DNA of 64,000 nt from Aurantiacibacter sp. MUD11 (GTDB lineage Bacteria > Pseudomonadota > Alphaproteobacteria > Sphingomonadales > Sphingomonadaceae): positions 1,984,001-2,048,000 of the forward strand of contig NZ_CP114054.1 of NCBI RefSeq assembly GCF_026967575.1, read 5' to 3'. The position numbers and the translations under genes are program-made. The notes beneath the pieces were generated by a model that was given only the letters and a program-made list of their open reading frames with translations, searched no databases and was not told the DNA's origin. Positions 17,710 through 26,399 of this stretch are shown here, piece after piece; position 1 is the stretch's first letter; each line of letters opens with the position of its first letter.

Positions 17710-20573
17710 GCTTTTGCGTCCAGTTCGGCGACGACCTCGGTGCAGCGCCCGCACAGGTCGCCGTCTTCCTCCACTTCGGGGAGGAGGCGCCAGCAGCGCC
17801 CGCACTTGGCATCGGTGGACTTGGTGACGCTCACCGCATCGCCCTCGCCCAGGGTGACGGTGCCGGTGATGAACAGCTCTGCCAGGTCGTCGGCGGAGAA
17901 GCCTTCGGACACGGCACCGGCCGGCACCACGACTTCAGCTTCGAGGCCGGAGCGGATCTGCTTCTCGCGGCGCAGTGGCTCGATCGCCTCGGTGACGCGT
18001 TCACGCAAGGAGCGCAGCTTGTCCCAGCGCGCGGTGTCGGCATCGACGGCGGGAATCTCTGGCCATTCGAGCAGGTGCACGCTGTCGCCGTCGGGGTAGC
18101 GGGTGCTCCACACTTCTTCGGCGGTGAACACCAGCACCGGCGCGGCATAGCGGATCAGTGCCTGGAACAGCGTGTCGAGAGCGGTGCGATAGGCGCGGCG
18201 TTCCAGCCCGTCAGGCGCATCGCAATAGAGCCGGTCCTTGCGGATATCGAAGAAGAAGGCCGAGAGGTCTTCGTTCATGAAATCCACCAGCGCGCGGGTG
18301 TAATCGTTGAAGTCGTAGTCCTCGACGGCCTGCTTCAGCTTGGCGTCCAGTTCGCCCAGCAGGGCCAGCACGTAACGCTCCAGCTCGGGCATTTCGGCCA
18401 CGTCGACGCGCTCGCTGTCGTCGAAGCCGCCGAGCGCGCCGAGCATGTAACGGAAGGTGTTGCGAAGCTTGCGATACTGGTCAGCCACGCCCTTCAGGAT
18501 TTCCGGCCCGATCCGGTGGTCTTCGGTGAAATCGACCGAGAGCGCCCACAACCGGATGATGTCCGCGCCGTATTCCTCCATCACCTTCAGCGGATCGATG
18601 GTGTTGCCGAGGCTCTTCGACATCTTGCGACCATCGGCGGCCATGGTGAAGCCGTGGGTCAGCACCTGCCTGTACGGCGCGCGGCCGCGCGTGGCGCAGC
18701 TTTCCAGCAGCGAGCTCTGGAACCAGCCTCGGTGCTGGTCAGAGCCTTCAAGGTAGAGGTCGGCAGGCGATTGCAGGTCGGGCCAGTTGTCGCTTTCGAG
18801 CACGAAGGCGTGGGTGGAGCCCGAATCGAACCAGACATCGAGGATGTCGGTGATCATCTCGTAGTCGGCGGGGTCGTAGTCCGGGCCGAGCAACTGGGCG
18901 ACATTGCTTTCGTCCCAGGCGTCGACGCCGTCCTGCTTGATAGCTTCGACGATGCGCGCATTCACCGCCTGGTCGACGAGGTATTCCCCGCTTTCGCGGT
19001 GCACGAACAGCGTGATCGGCACACCCCAGGCGCGCTGGCGGCTCAGCACCCAGTCGGGACGACCTTCGACCATGGAGCCGATACGGTTCTTGCCCTTGGC
19101 TGGAACGAACCGCGTGCGCGCGATTTCAGCCATCGCCGTCTGTCGCAGCGTCTTGCGCGGTTCCTGTGCGCCACCTTCGCTTTCCCAGCGCGCTTCGGCG
19201 GTGGTGTCGATGTGTTCGATGGCGTCGGGCATGTCCATCGGCACGAACCATTGCGGCGTGCAGCGGAAGATGACCTTGGCCTTCGAGCGCCAGCTGTGTG
19301 GATAACTATGTTGATAATCTGCGGACGCGCTGAGCAAAGCTCCAGCGGCCTTGAGGTCTTCGCAGATTGGCCCGTCCGGTGCGTTGAACTTGGGATTGAT
19401 AACCGATCCGGAACGTTCGTCGGTGCGCGGCAGCCAGCCCCAATCCTCACGGTAGCGACCGTCGTCGTCGACCACGAATTTCGGATTGATGCCGTTTGCC
19501 TTGCACAGGTCGAAGTCGTCCTCGCCATGGTCCGGCGCCATGTGCACGAGGCCGGTGCCGCTATCGGTGGTGACGAAGTCGCCCGCCAGCAACGGACGCG
19601 GCTCGGCGAAGAACCCGCCGAGGTGGTGCATCGGGTGGCGGCAGATCGTGCCGGCGAGGTCGGAGCCCTTGCCGACCCAAGTTACGCTCCAGCCGTCGCC
19701 TTCTGACAACCAAGGGCTATCGCCAACACGTGCCGCAAACTGGGTCCAAAGCTCTTGGGCAACGAGGATCTTCTTGGTTCCAGAGCGATAGACGACGTAC
19801 TCAACATCCGGCCCATAGGCGAGCGCCTGGTTCACCGGGATCGTCCACGGCGTGGTCGTCCAGATCACCGCGTGCGCGCCGACCAGTTCCTCGATCGGCG
19901 ATTCAACAATCTCGAACGCCACGTCGATCTGCGTCGAGACGATGTCCTCGTACTCGACCTCGGCCTCGGCCAGTGCGGTCTTTTCAACCGGCGACCACAT
20001 CACCGGCTTGGCGCCGCGATAGAGCTGGCCGCTCTCGGCGAACTTCAGCAATTCGGCGACGATGCCTGCCTCTGCCTCGGGCGCCATGGTGAGGTAGGGC
20101 TTGTCCCATTCCCCGATCACGCCCAGCCGCTTGAACTGCTCGCGCTGAACGTCGACCCATTCGGCGGCATATTCACGGCATTCCTGGCGAAATTCCTTGG
20201 CCGGGACCTCGTCCTTGTTCTTCTTCTTCTTGCGGTACTTTTCCTCGATCTTCCATTCGATCGGCAGGCCGTGGCAGTCCCAGCCCGGCACGTAGGGCGC
20301 GTCCTTGCCGAGCAGGCTCTGCGTGCGCACCACGGCATCCTTCAGCACCTTGTTCAGGGCGTGGCCGATGTGGATGTTGCCGTTGGCATAGGGCGGGCCG
20401 TCATGCAGGATGAACTTCTCGCGTCCCGCACGCGCCTCGCGCAGCTGCCTGTAGAGGCCGGCCTCTTCCCAGCGCGCGAGGATGCCCGGCTCCTTCTGCG
20501 GGAGTCCGGCCTTCATCGGGAAGTCGGTCTTGGGCAGGAAGACCGTGTCTCTGTAGTCGCGCTTCTCAGTCAT
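17706..20573 (-). CDS. ileS: Isoleucine-tRNA ligase
   Basis: A 955-residue class I aminoacyl-tRNA synthetase that charges and proofreads tRNA-Ile. It shows the HIGH motif (about residues 68-71, in GNIHIGHALNK), a CP1 editing domain in the middle (VIWTTTPWTIPVNQALAY), the KMSKS loop (DGRKMSKSLGNTIDP), the anticodon-binding helices, and a C-terminal zinc finger (CGRCWRLLPE...CGRC). The length is normal for the bacterial type. The ATG at 20573 overlaps the end of ribF by eight bases; a GTG at 20585 is less likely. Part of the ribF-ileS-lspA unit. Confidence 0.98.
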   Translation of the reverse strand: MTEKRDYRDTVFLPKTDFPMKAGLPQKEPGILARWEEAGLYRQLREARAGREKFILHDGPPYANGNIHIGHALNKVLKDAVVRTQSLLGKDAPYVPGWDCHGLPIEWKIEEKYRKKKKNKDEVPAKEFRQECREYAAEWVDVQREQFKRLGVIGEWDKPYLTMAPEAEAGIVAELLKFAESGQLYRGAKPVMWSPVEKTALAEAEVEYEDIVSTQIDVAFEIVESPIEELVGAHAVIWTTTPWTIPVNQALAYGPDVEYVVYRSGTKKILVAQELWTQFAARVGDSPWLSEGDGWSVTWVGKGSDLAGTICRHPMHHLGGFFAEPRPLLAGDFVTTDSGTGLVHMAPDHGEDDFDLCKANGINPKFVVDDDGRYREDWGWLPRTDERSGSVINPKFNAPDGPICEDLKAAGALLSASADYQHSYPHSWRSKAKVIFRCTPQWFVPMDMPDAIEHIDTTAEARWESEGGAQEPRKTLRQTAMAEIARTRFVPAKGKNRIGSMVEGRPDWVLSRQRAWGVPITLFVHRESGEYLVDQAVNARIVEAIKQDGVDAWDESNVAQLLGPDYDPADYEMITDILDVWFDSGSTHAFVLESDNWPDLQSPADLYLEGSDQHRGWFQSSLLESCATRGRAPYRQVLTHGFTMAADGRKMSKSLGNTIDPLKVMEEYGADIIRLWALSVDFTEDHRIGPEILKGVADQYRKLRNTFRYMLGALGGFDDSERVDVAEMPELERYVLALLGELDAKLKQAVEDYDFNDYTRALVDFMNEDLSAFFFDIRKDRLYCDAPDGLERRAYRTALDTLFQALIRYAAPVLVFTAEEVWSTRYPDGDSVHLLEWPEIPAVDADTARWDKLRSLRERVTEAIEPLRREKQIRSGLEAEVVVPAGAVSEGFSADDLAELFITGTVTLGEGDAVSVTKSTDAKCGRCWRLLPEVEEDGDLCGRCTEVVAELDAKA

Positions 20574-21507
20574 TGCGCGCGCCACCTAGAAGGTCGCGCG
20601 CCTGCTCGCAATCCTGTTCCATCTGCGCCTTGAGCGCATCGAGGCTGTCGAACTTCGCTTCGGGTCGCAGGAAGTGGCAGAGCGAGACGTCGATCTCCTG
20701 TCCGTAGAGGTCTCCGGAGAAGTCGAAGAAGTAGGGTTCGAGCAGCTCCTTGGGCGGATCGAACTGCGGGCGCACGCCGAGATTCGCTGCCCCCGTCAGT
20801 TCCTGCCCGGTGGCGAGCACGCGGCCCCGCACCGCATAGACGCCGAAGCGCGGGCGCAGGTATGTGCCCATGTCCATGTTGGCGGTGGGATAGCCCAGCT
20901 CGCGCCCGCGCTTGTCACCGTGAATCACGGTTCCGCGCACGGTGAACGGGCGGGTCAGCAGCCGCGTCGCCACTTCGCATTCGCCCGCCTTCAACGCATC
21001 GCGGATGCGGCTGGAAGAGACGGTCTGCCCGCTTTCGCCCACAGGGCCGATGGCGCGCGTGGCAATGCCGCTCTCGGCCCCGACCTCGCGCAGCACATCA
21101 ATGTTGCCGCCGCGCCCCTTGCCGAAGGTGAAGTCCTCGCCCGTTACCACGCCGCCCGCGCCGATATGGATGCCCAGCAGATCGCGCACGAAGCTGGTCG
21201 CGCTCATCGCGGCAAGGTCGTCGTCGAAGTCGAACACCAGCATGGTATCCGCCCCTGCGGCCGTGAACAGCTCCTCGCGCTGGTCGAGCCCGGTCAGGCG
21301 GAAAGGCGGCACATGCGGCGCGAAATGGCGCACCGGGTGCGGATCAAATGTGGCGACAATGGCCGGGCGCCCTTCGGCGCGCGCCCAGTCGACCGCCTCG
21401 GCAACCACGCGCTGGTGGCCGAGGTGGAAGCCGTCGAAATTGCCCAGCGCGATGATAGCGCCGCGCAGGCTTTCGGGGACAGGGTCACGATGCGAGAGGC
21501 GAGTCAT
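20566..21507 (-). CDS. ribF: Bifunctional riboflavin kinase / FMN adenylyltransferase
   Basis: A 313-residue enzyme that makes FMN and FAD from riboflavin. The N-terminal FAD-synthetase domain shows GNFDGFHLGHQ (nucleotidyltransferase HxGH-like), ATFDPHP, and SSSRIRDAL; the C-terminal riboflavin-kinase domain shows GTVIHGDKRGRELGYPTAN and YFFDFSGDLYGQEIDV. The ATG at 21507 overlaps the stop of the M19 dipeptidase by four bases. The long open frame upstream lies within the dipeptidase gene. The ribF-ileS-lspA order is widespread in Proteobacteria. Confidence 0.97.
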   Translation of the reverse strand: MTRLSHRDPVPESLRGAIIALGNFDGFHLGHQRVVAEAVDWARAEGRPAIVATFDPHPVRHFAPHVPPFRLTGLDQREELFTAAGADTMLVFDFDDDLAAMSATSFVRDLLGIHIGAGGVVTGEDFTFGKGRGGNIDVLREVGAESGIATRAIGPVGESGQTVSSSRIRDALKAGECEVATRLLTRPFTVRGTVIHGDKRGRELGYPTANMDMGTYLRPRFGVYAVRGRVLATGQELTGAANLGVRPQFDPPKELLEPYFFDFSGDLYGQEIDVSLCHFLRPEAKFDSLDALKAQMEQDCEQARDLLGGARND

Positions 21508-22670
21508 GCGGCAGGCTCCAGCCCGTTCTCCAGCACGCGCAGGGCGTTGAGGCCCATGACGGCGCGGATCTCTTCCTCGCTCCAGCCGTCTTCCATCAGC
21601 GCCTGCGTCACCTGCACCAGTTGCGAGGTGTCGAAGCGGGTGGTGACGCTGCCGTCGAAATCGCCGCCAAGGGCAACATGCTCCACGCCGACCAGGTCGC
21701 GCACATGGCGCATGGCGGCGACGATGGCGGCGGGCGAGGTGTCGCAGACCGCGCCCGGCCAATAGCCGACGCCGATCACGCCGCCAGTTGCCGCCAGGCC
21801 GCGAATCTCTTCATCGGTCAGGTTGCGATTGACGGGGCAGGTCGCCTGCACGCCGCCGTGGCTCGAGACCACCGGGCGTGTGGCCGATGCCAGCACCTCG
21901 GCCACACAGGCATGGCTGCAATGGGCGATGTCGACCACCATGCCGAGCTCCTCCATCCGTCGCATGACTTCGCGCCCGAAGGGGGTCAGCCCGCCCTTCT
22001 CGACACCGTGCATCGATCCGGCGAGTTCGTTGTCGAAGAAGTGCACCAGCCCGGCCATGCGCACGCCCGCGTCGTAGAGCACGTCGACATTGCCGATTGC
22101 GCCTTCCAGATTGTGCAGCCCTTCGACTGACAGCATGGCCGCGACCGGCGGATTGTCACTGTCCGGCGCGCGCACGGGAACGATGTCCGCCGGCGTGCGC
22201 ACCAGCGCCATCCGACCGTCCGATGCCGCAACGGCGCGCTCCAGCTTTTCGCCGTGGTAGAGCGTGCGCTCCAGCAGCGAGGTCCAGGTGCGCAGCGGCT
22301 GCAACTGGCCGAACACCAGCAAGGTGATGTTGTCGGTCTCGTCGGTGTTGTTGTCGTAGTTCTGGTTCTTCGGCGTCTTGGTGACGCTGGAGAAAATCTG
22401 CAGCGCGACATTGCCCCGCTCAAGGCGCGGCAGGTCAATATGGCCACGGTCGGTGGGATCGGTCAGGTCACGCTTCCAGAGCAGCGTGTCGCCATGCAGG
22501 TCGACGATGGTCAGCGTGTAGTGCAGCGCTTGCGCCTCGGCCGAGACTTCGGGCAGCGGCAGCCCGTCGATGACGTTGTGCTGCCGTTCCACCACGCTCG
22601 GCGCGAAGACGAAGAAGGCGACCAGCGCCAGCAGCAGCACGCCGCCGAAGCCGTAGGCGACACGCCGCAT
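21504..22670 (-). CDS. Membrane dipeptidase (peptidase family M19)
   Basis: A 388-residue zinc dipeptidase of the renal-dipeptidase family. An N-terminal helix (VAYGFGGVLLLALVAFFVFAP) anchors or exports it. Zinc-site motifs are visible: VDLHGDT (HxD, about residues 57-62), MLSVEGLHN (bridging Glu), DIAHCSH and VVSSHGG, and GGDFDGSV near the end. Substrates are probably L-D or L-L dipeptides in the periplasm. The start overlaps the folA stop (TGATG). An enzyme of this type inside a purine/folate/ribF run is most simply explained by shared growth-linked transcription. Confidence 0.92.
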   Translation of the reverse strand: MRRVAYGFGGVLLLALVAFFVFAPSVVERQHNVIDGLPLPEVSAEAQALHYTLTIVDLHGDTLLWKRDLTDPTDRGHIDLPRLERGNVALQIFSSVTKTPKNQNYDNNTDETDNITLLVFGQLQPLRTWTSLLERTLYHGEKLERAVAASDGRMALVRTPADIVPVRAPDSDNPPVAAMLSVEGLHNLEGAIGNVDVLYDAGVRMAGLVHFFDNELAGSMHGVEKGGLTPFGREVMRRMEELGMVVDIAHCSHACVAEVLASATRPVVSSHGGVQATCPVNRNLTDEEIRGLAATGGVIGVGYWPGAVCDTSPAAIVAAMRHVRDLVGVEHVALGGDFDGSVTTRFDTSQLVQVTQALMEDGWSEEEIRAVMGLNALRVLENGLEPAA

Positions 22671-23161
22671 CAGCGGGTCCGTTCGTAGGTGACGAAATCG
22701 TAGGGCGGGAAACCGTCCTTGGCCGGGCGACTTTCGCGGGCGACCTCGCGCCAGGTCGGGTCGTCTGCCGGGGAAGGCATGGTCAGCTCGCCCTCGGTAT
22801 CCTCGAACACCTCGGTCAGCTCGAAGGTGGTCGCAACGTCGTCGAACAGGGCGAAGATTTCCGCCCCGCCGATCACGGCGATATCCGCATCTCCGGCCAG
22901 CTCCAGCGCGGCCTCGGCCGTGTGCGCGACTTCCGCGCCCTCGGCCTGCCAGCCTTCCTGCCGGGTCAGCACGATGTGGCGGCGACCGGGGAGCACGCCG
23001 GGCAGGCTGTCGAAGGTCTTGCGGCCCATGATCATCGGCTTGCCCATGGTCAGCTTCTTGAAGCGGCGCAGGTCTTCCGAAATCGCCCAGGGCACCTCGC
23101 CGTCCTTGGCGATGATGCCGTTGGTCGCCCGGGCGACGATGAACAGGACGTCACGCGTCAT
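22670..23161 (-). CDS. folA: Dihydrofolate reductase
   Basis: A 163-residue NADPH-dependent enzyme that regenerates tetrahydrofolate. Motifs: VARATNGIIAKDGEVPW (substrate loop), DLRRFKKLTMGKPMIMGRKTFDSLP, GRRHIVLTRQ and AVIGGAEIFALF. The key acidic residue is in the SEDLRRFK helix. It starts at 23161, sharing one base with the purK stop. The frame is open much further upstream (to 23752) but that is purK coding sequence. Length is normal. Confidence 0.97.
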   Translation of the reverse strand: MTRDVLFIVARATNGIIAKDGEVPWAISEDLRRFKKLTMGKPMIMGRKTFDSLPGVLPGRRHIVLTRQEGWQAEGAEVAHTAEAALELAGDADIAVIGGAEIFALFDDVATTFELTEVFEDTEGELTMPSPADDPTWREVARESRPAKDGFPPYDFVTYERTR

Positions 23162-24219
23162 CAGCCGACTCGCGTGATGTGGCCCATCTTGCGGCCTGCG
23201 CGCGCTTCGGACTTGCCGTAGAGATGCACGTGCGCGCGGTCGTCTGACAGGTGGCCGACCAGGTCGAGCGCGACCTCGCCGATCAGGTTGTCCATCACCA
23301 CGCGCTCCGCCATGCGCTCGGTCGAACCGAGCGGCAGGCCGCAGATGGCGCGGATGTGGTTCTCGAACTGGCTCGTCACCGCGCCCTCGATGGTCCAGTG
23401 CCCGGAATTGTGCACGCGCGGAGCCATCTCGTTGAACACGGGGCCGTTCGCGGTGGCGAAGAATTCCAGCGTCAGCACGCCGACATAGCCCAAGGCCGAA
23501 GCGACCTTTCCGGCCAGCGCACGGGCCTCCTCCACTTGGCTGCCGACGATGGCGGGCGCAGGCAGCTCGGTGTGCGCGAGGATGCCGTCCTCGTGGGTGT
23601 TCCGGGTCGAATCCCAGAAGCGGATTTCGCCGCCCCGGCCACGCACCAGCACCACCGAGAACTCGCATTCGAAGCGCACGCGCTCCTCGTAGACGCAGCC
23701 ACTTTGCGGAATGCGGATGCCCTGCGCCTCGTGGTCCTGCTTGATCGACCACTGGCCCTTGCCGTCGTAGCCGTCGCGCCGGGTCTTGAGGATACCGGGC
23801 GCGCCGACGCGGGCGATGGCCCCGGCCAGCTCGCTGTCATGGTCGACCGGCAGGTAGGGTGCGGGGCGACCGCCGACTTCCTCGATGAAGCGCTTTTCGC
23901 GCACGCGGTCCTGCGCCACTTCCAGCGCGCGGGTGCCGGGTGCCAGCATCGCCTGCGGCAGCCGGGCCAGCGGGGCGACGGGGACGTTCTCGAACTCGTA
24001 GGTGATGACGGCGCAATCGCGCGAGAATTCGATCAGTGCGTCCTGGTCATGCCACGGGGCGCAGGTGAACTTCGCGGCGACCTCGGCCGCGACGCTGTCC
24101 TGCTCGGGCGCGTAGATGTGGCAACGATAGCCAAGCTGGGCGGCGGCGACCGCCAGCATGCGGCCCAGCTGGCCGCCGCCAAGGATGCCGATGGTTGAGC
24201 CGGGCGGTAGCGCGGTCAT
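23161..24219 (-). CDS. purK: 5-(carboxyamino)imidazole ribonucleotide synthase
   Basis: A 352-residue ATP-grasp enzyme that uses ATP and bicarbonate to make N5-CAIR in purine synthesis, feeding PurE next door. The start GSTIGILGGGQLGRMLAVAA is diagnostic, followed by YEFENVP, GILKTRRDGYDGKGQW (ATP-grasp loop) and FNEMAPRVHNSGHWTIEGA. It begins nine bases after the purE stop. Nothing is odd. Confidence 0.97.
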   Translation of the reverse strand: MTALPPGSTIGILGGGQLGRMLAVAAAQLGYRCHIYAPEQDSVAAEVAAKFTCAPWHDQDALIEFSRDCAVITYEFENVPVAPLARLPQAMLAPGTRALEVAQDRVREKRFIEEVGGRPAPYLPVDHDSELAGAIARVGAPGILKTRRDGYDGKGQWSIKQDHEAQGIRIPQSGCVYEERVRFECEFSVVLVRGRGGEIRFWDSTRNTHEDGILAHTELPAPAIVGSQVEEARALAGKVASALGYVGVLTLEFFATANGPVFNEMAPRVHNSGHWTIEGAVTSQFENHIRAICGLPLGSTERMAERVVMDNLIGEVALDLVGHLSDDRAHVHLYGKSEARAGRKMGHITRVG

Positions 24220-24228
24220 GCCAGCCCC

Positions 24229-24717
24229 TCAGGCATCATCGCTGGGAGTGTCGGCGACCCGTTCGGTCTGCGCCGCGCGCCAGTCCTGCAGGCGGGTGGC
24301 GAGCGCCTCGTCACCCAGCGCCAGGATCGAGGCGGCCAGCAGGCCGGCATTGGTCGCGCCCGCCTCGCCGATGGCCAGCGTCCCGGTGGGAACGCCAGCC
24401 GGCATCTGCACGATGGAGAGCAGGCTATCGAGGCCCGACAGCGCGCGGCTCTGCACCGGCACGCCCAGCACCGGCAGGTGTGTCAGCGCGGCGACCATGC
24501 CCGGCAGGTGCGCGGCCCCGCCGGCACCCGCGATGATGACCTTGAAGCCTTCCTCCGCAGCGCCCTTGCCGAAGGCGTGCAGCCGGTCCGGCGTGCGGTG
24601 AGCGGAGACGATCCGCGCGTCATAGGCGACGCCCAGCTCGTCCAGCACCTCGGCGGCGCATTTCATGGTGCGCCAGTCCGACTGGCTGCCCATGACGATA
24701 GCGACGGGTGCAGGCAT
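24229..24717 (-). CDS. purE: 5-(carboxyamino)imidazole ribonucleotide mutase
   Basis: A 162-residue class I PurE that converts N5-CAIR to CAIR. The signature GSQSDW near the start, SAHRTPDRL with the catalytic His, [13 protein letters not shown] and [21 protein letters not shown] are all present. It starts one base after the gpmA stop, so the two are coupled. A short polar tail ([11 protein letters not shown]) follows the core. Confidence 0.97.
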   Translation of the reverse strand: MPAPVAIVMGSQSDWRTMKCAAEVLDELGVAYDARIVSAHRTPDRLHAFGKGAAEEGFKVIIAGAGGAAHLPGMVAALTHLPVLGVPVQSRALSGLDSLLSIVQMPAGVPTGTLAIGEAGATNAGLLAASILALGDEALATRLQDWRAAQTERVADTPSDDA

Positions 24718-24718
24718 C

Positions 24719-25411
24719 TCAGCTGTCCTTCAGGTAATAGCGTTCGCCGACAGGCGTGGTGCCTTCGAACTCGTAGACGATCGGCTGGCCGGTGGGAATC
24801 TCCAGCCCGGTGATTTCCTCGTCGGAGATTCCGGACAGGTGCTTCACCAGTGCGCGCAGCGAATTGCCGTGGGCGGAGATGATCACCGTCTCGCCCCTGG
24901 CCAGCTGCGGCAGGATGTCGCTCTCCCAATAGGGCAGCACGCGTTCGATGGTGAGCTTCAGGCTCTCGGTCTGCGGCACGTCGATGCCGGCGTAGCGCGG
25001 GTCGTCCGACAGGTCGAACTCGCTGCCCTTCTCCAGCGGCGGCGGCGGCACGTCGAAGCTGCGACGCCAGATGTGCACCTGCTCGTCACCGTGTTTCTCG
25101 CGGGTTTCCTGCTTGTTGAGGCCGGTCAGCCCGCCATAGTGGCGTTCGTTGAGGCGCCAGTCCTTGGTTTCCGGGATCCACAGCCGGCCGCATTCCTCCA
25201 GCGCCAGGTGCAGCGTCTTGATCGCGCGCTTCTGCACGCTGGTGAAGGCTACCGTCGGCAGCACGCCCTTGGCCAGCAGCAGGCGCCCGGCCTCGCACGC
25301 TTCCTCGACACCCTTTTCGGTGACGTCGACGTCCCACCAGCCGGTGAAACGGTTGGCGAGGTTCCATTCACTCTGGCCATGGCGGACGAGGATCAGCTTG
25401 GTCATTGGCAT
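24719..25411 (-). CDS. gpmA: 2,3-bisphosphoglycerate-dependent phosphoglycerate mutase
   Basis: A 230-residue glycolytic and gluconeogenic enzyme that interconverts 3- and 2-phosphoglycerate. The phosphohistidine motif [10 protein letters not shown] (His at about 11), [15 protein letters not shown], and the second His in [16 protein letters not shown] are intact, with the C-terminal [11 protein letters not shown]. The first ATG (25411) sits five bases behind AGGAG; a second ATG (25405) is possible. It lies 28 bases downstream of a small basic gene and leads into purE. Confidence 0.96.
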   Translation of the reverse strand: MPMTKLILVRHGQSEWNLANRFTGWWDVDVTEKGVEEACEAGRLLLAKGVLPTVAFTSVQKRAIKTLHLALEECGRLWIPETKDWRLNERHYGGLTGLNKQETREKHGDEQVHIWRRSFDVPPPPLEKGSEFDLSDDPRYAGIDVPQTESLKLTIERVLPYWESDILPQLARGETVIISAHGNSLRALVKHLSGISDEEITGLEIPTGQPIVYEFEGTTPVGERYYLKDS

Positions 25412-25439
25412 CGGGTCTCCTGCAGCAAGAGCGCGCGCC

Positions 25440-25574
25440 CTAGCTTTCGTCGGTGTTTTTGGAAAGCTCTTGCGATTCGCGCGTGGCCTTGGCGCGCGCC
25501 TGCGACTTGCGCCGCTTCAGGTTCGCGCGCAATTGTTCGGCCAGCCGTTCCTCGCGGGACATATCCTTGCTCAT
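25440..25574 (-). CDS. Small basic conserved-looking protein (44 aa)
   Basis: A 44-residue reading frame, MSKDMSREERLAEQL..., with a helical, Arg/Lys-rich core (LRANLKRRKSQARAKATRE) and a polar end. I recall similar short proteins next to gpmA in sphingomonads but cannot check this here. The distance to gpmA is 28 bases, and it would be the first gene of the long minus-strand run down to the bamF-like gene. The basic helix could bind RNA or ribosomes; that is only a guess. No other frame uses this stretch. Confidence 0.65.
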   Translation of the reverse strand: MSKDMSREERLAEQLRANLKRRKSQARAKATRESQELSKNTDES

Positions 25575-25617
25575 GGGGCGCATATCTGGCGCAAGGCGCG
25601 CCTTTCCTCAAGCATGG

Positions 25618-25646
25618 CTTGACTTTCGCAGGCGACGCGACAATAG
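25618..25646 (+). promoter_or_regulatory. Putative promoter of tRNA-Thr
   Basis: CTTGAC (25618-25623), 17 bases, CAATAG (25641-25646). The -35 matches the alphaproteobacterial rRNA/tRNA type; the start point would fall about 34 bases before the tRNA. Confidence 0.5.
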
Positions 25647-25686
25647 CGCCCGCCGGTCTCCAACCGCATGGCCGGAAGACACAGAT

Positions 25687-25761
25687 GCTGCTGTAGCTCA
25701 GTGGTAGAGCGCACCCTTGGTAAGGGTGAGGCCGGGAGTTCAATCCTCCCCAGCAGCACCA
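25687..25761 (+). tRNA. tRNA-Thr (anticodon GGT)
   Basis: A full cloverleaf: acceptor GCTGCTG with CAGCAGC, D-arm GCTCAGTGGTAGAGC, anticodon stem CACCC/GGGTG around the loop TTGGTAA (anticodon GGT), T-arm GGGAG-TTCAATC-CTCCC, and an encoded CCA (25759-25761). Confidence 0.97.
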
Positions 25762-25934
25762 TTCTTCATTCCGATCGCGCAGCCGCGCGCCCATCCTCGG
25801 CACCATTCCCTTCCACGCGGCTTCGCCTTCGCTGCGGGTGGTCCCTCGGCCTTGCCGTCGCTTTGCTGGGGCGTCCGGCTGCCAGCCTCCGGTTTTCCAT
25901 TTCAATTTAGGTGTATGGTGCGTATAAGGCACCT

Positions 25935-26399
25935 ATGGACACCGAACCGCTCACCAAGCTCGATCCCTCCTACACCACCGTCATGCGGCTGGAGGGGTTG
26001 TTGACGTTGATCCCGCTGCTGGGTGGCGCTGGTGCGCTCTATTTCACCGAGGTGATCCCGCAGTGGATACCGGGTGTCCTGCTGCTGCTCGTCGCGCTGG
26101 TGCTGGTCGTCTACCTGCCGATGAAGCGATACCGTTCGCGCGGCTATCACATGAGCGACGACCGGCTGCGCGTGGTGAAGGGCGTGATGTTCCATGCCGA
26201 TACCGTGGTGCCCTTCAGCCGGGTGCAGCATCTCGACGTCGAACAGAACCCGCTCGAGCGCGCCTTCGGCATTTCACGGCTGATCCTGCACACGGCGGGC
26301 ACGCACAATTCCTCCGTCACGCTGCCGGGCCTCGCCCATGCCGATGCCGTCGCCATGCGCGAAGAGATCCGCCAGCACGTGAAGCGCGAATCACTGTGA
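25935..26399 (+). CDS. Bacterial PH-domain membrane protein (YdbS-like)
   Basis: A 154-residue protein with two N-terminal helices (about residues 18-38 and 45-63) followed by one bPH_2 domain: RGYHMSDDRLRVVKGVMFHADTVVPFSRVQHLDVEQNPLERAFGI (read as motifs), then LILHTAGTHNSSVTLPGL. The PFSRVQHLDV-type motif is the family hallmark. The ATG at 25935 is preferred to a GTG at 25911. Its stop overlaps the next gene's GTG (GTGA), which encodes the larger partner, so the two likely form one membrane complex, as with Bacillus YdbS/YdbT. Confidence 0.88.
   Translation: MDTEPLTKLDPSYTTVMRLEGLLTLIPLLGGAGALYFTEVIPQWIPGVLLLLVALVLVVYLPMKRYRSRGYHMSDDRLRVVKGVMFHADTVVPFSRVQHLDVEQNPLERAFGISRLILHTAGTHNSSVTLPGLAHADAVAMREEIRQHVKRESL

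Noticed and set aside
17710..17805. Upstream extension of lspA to 17805
   Set aside because: Arg/Pro-rich out-of-frame ileS sequence; the true start at 17709 begins the first helix correctly.
23162..23752. Upstream extension of folA to 23752
   Set aside because: Lies inside purK in another frame and has no relation to dihydrofolate reductase.
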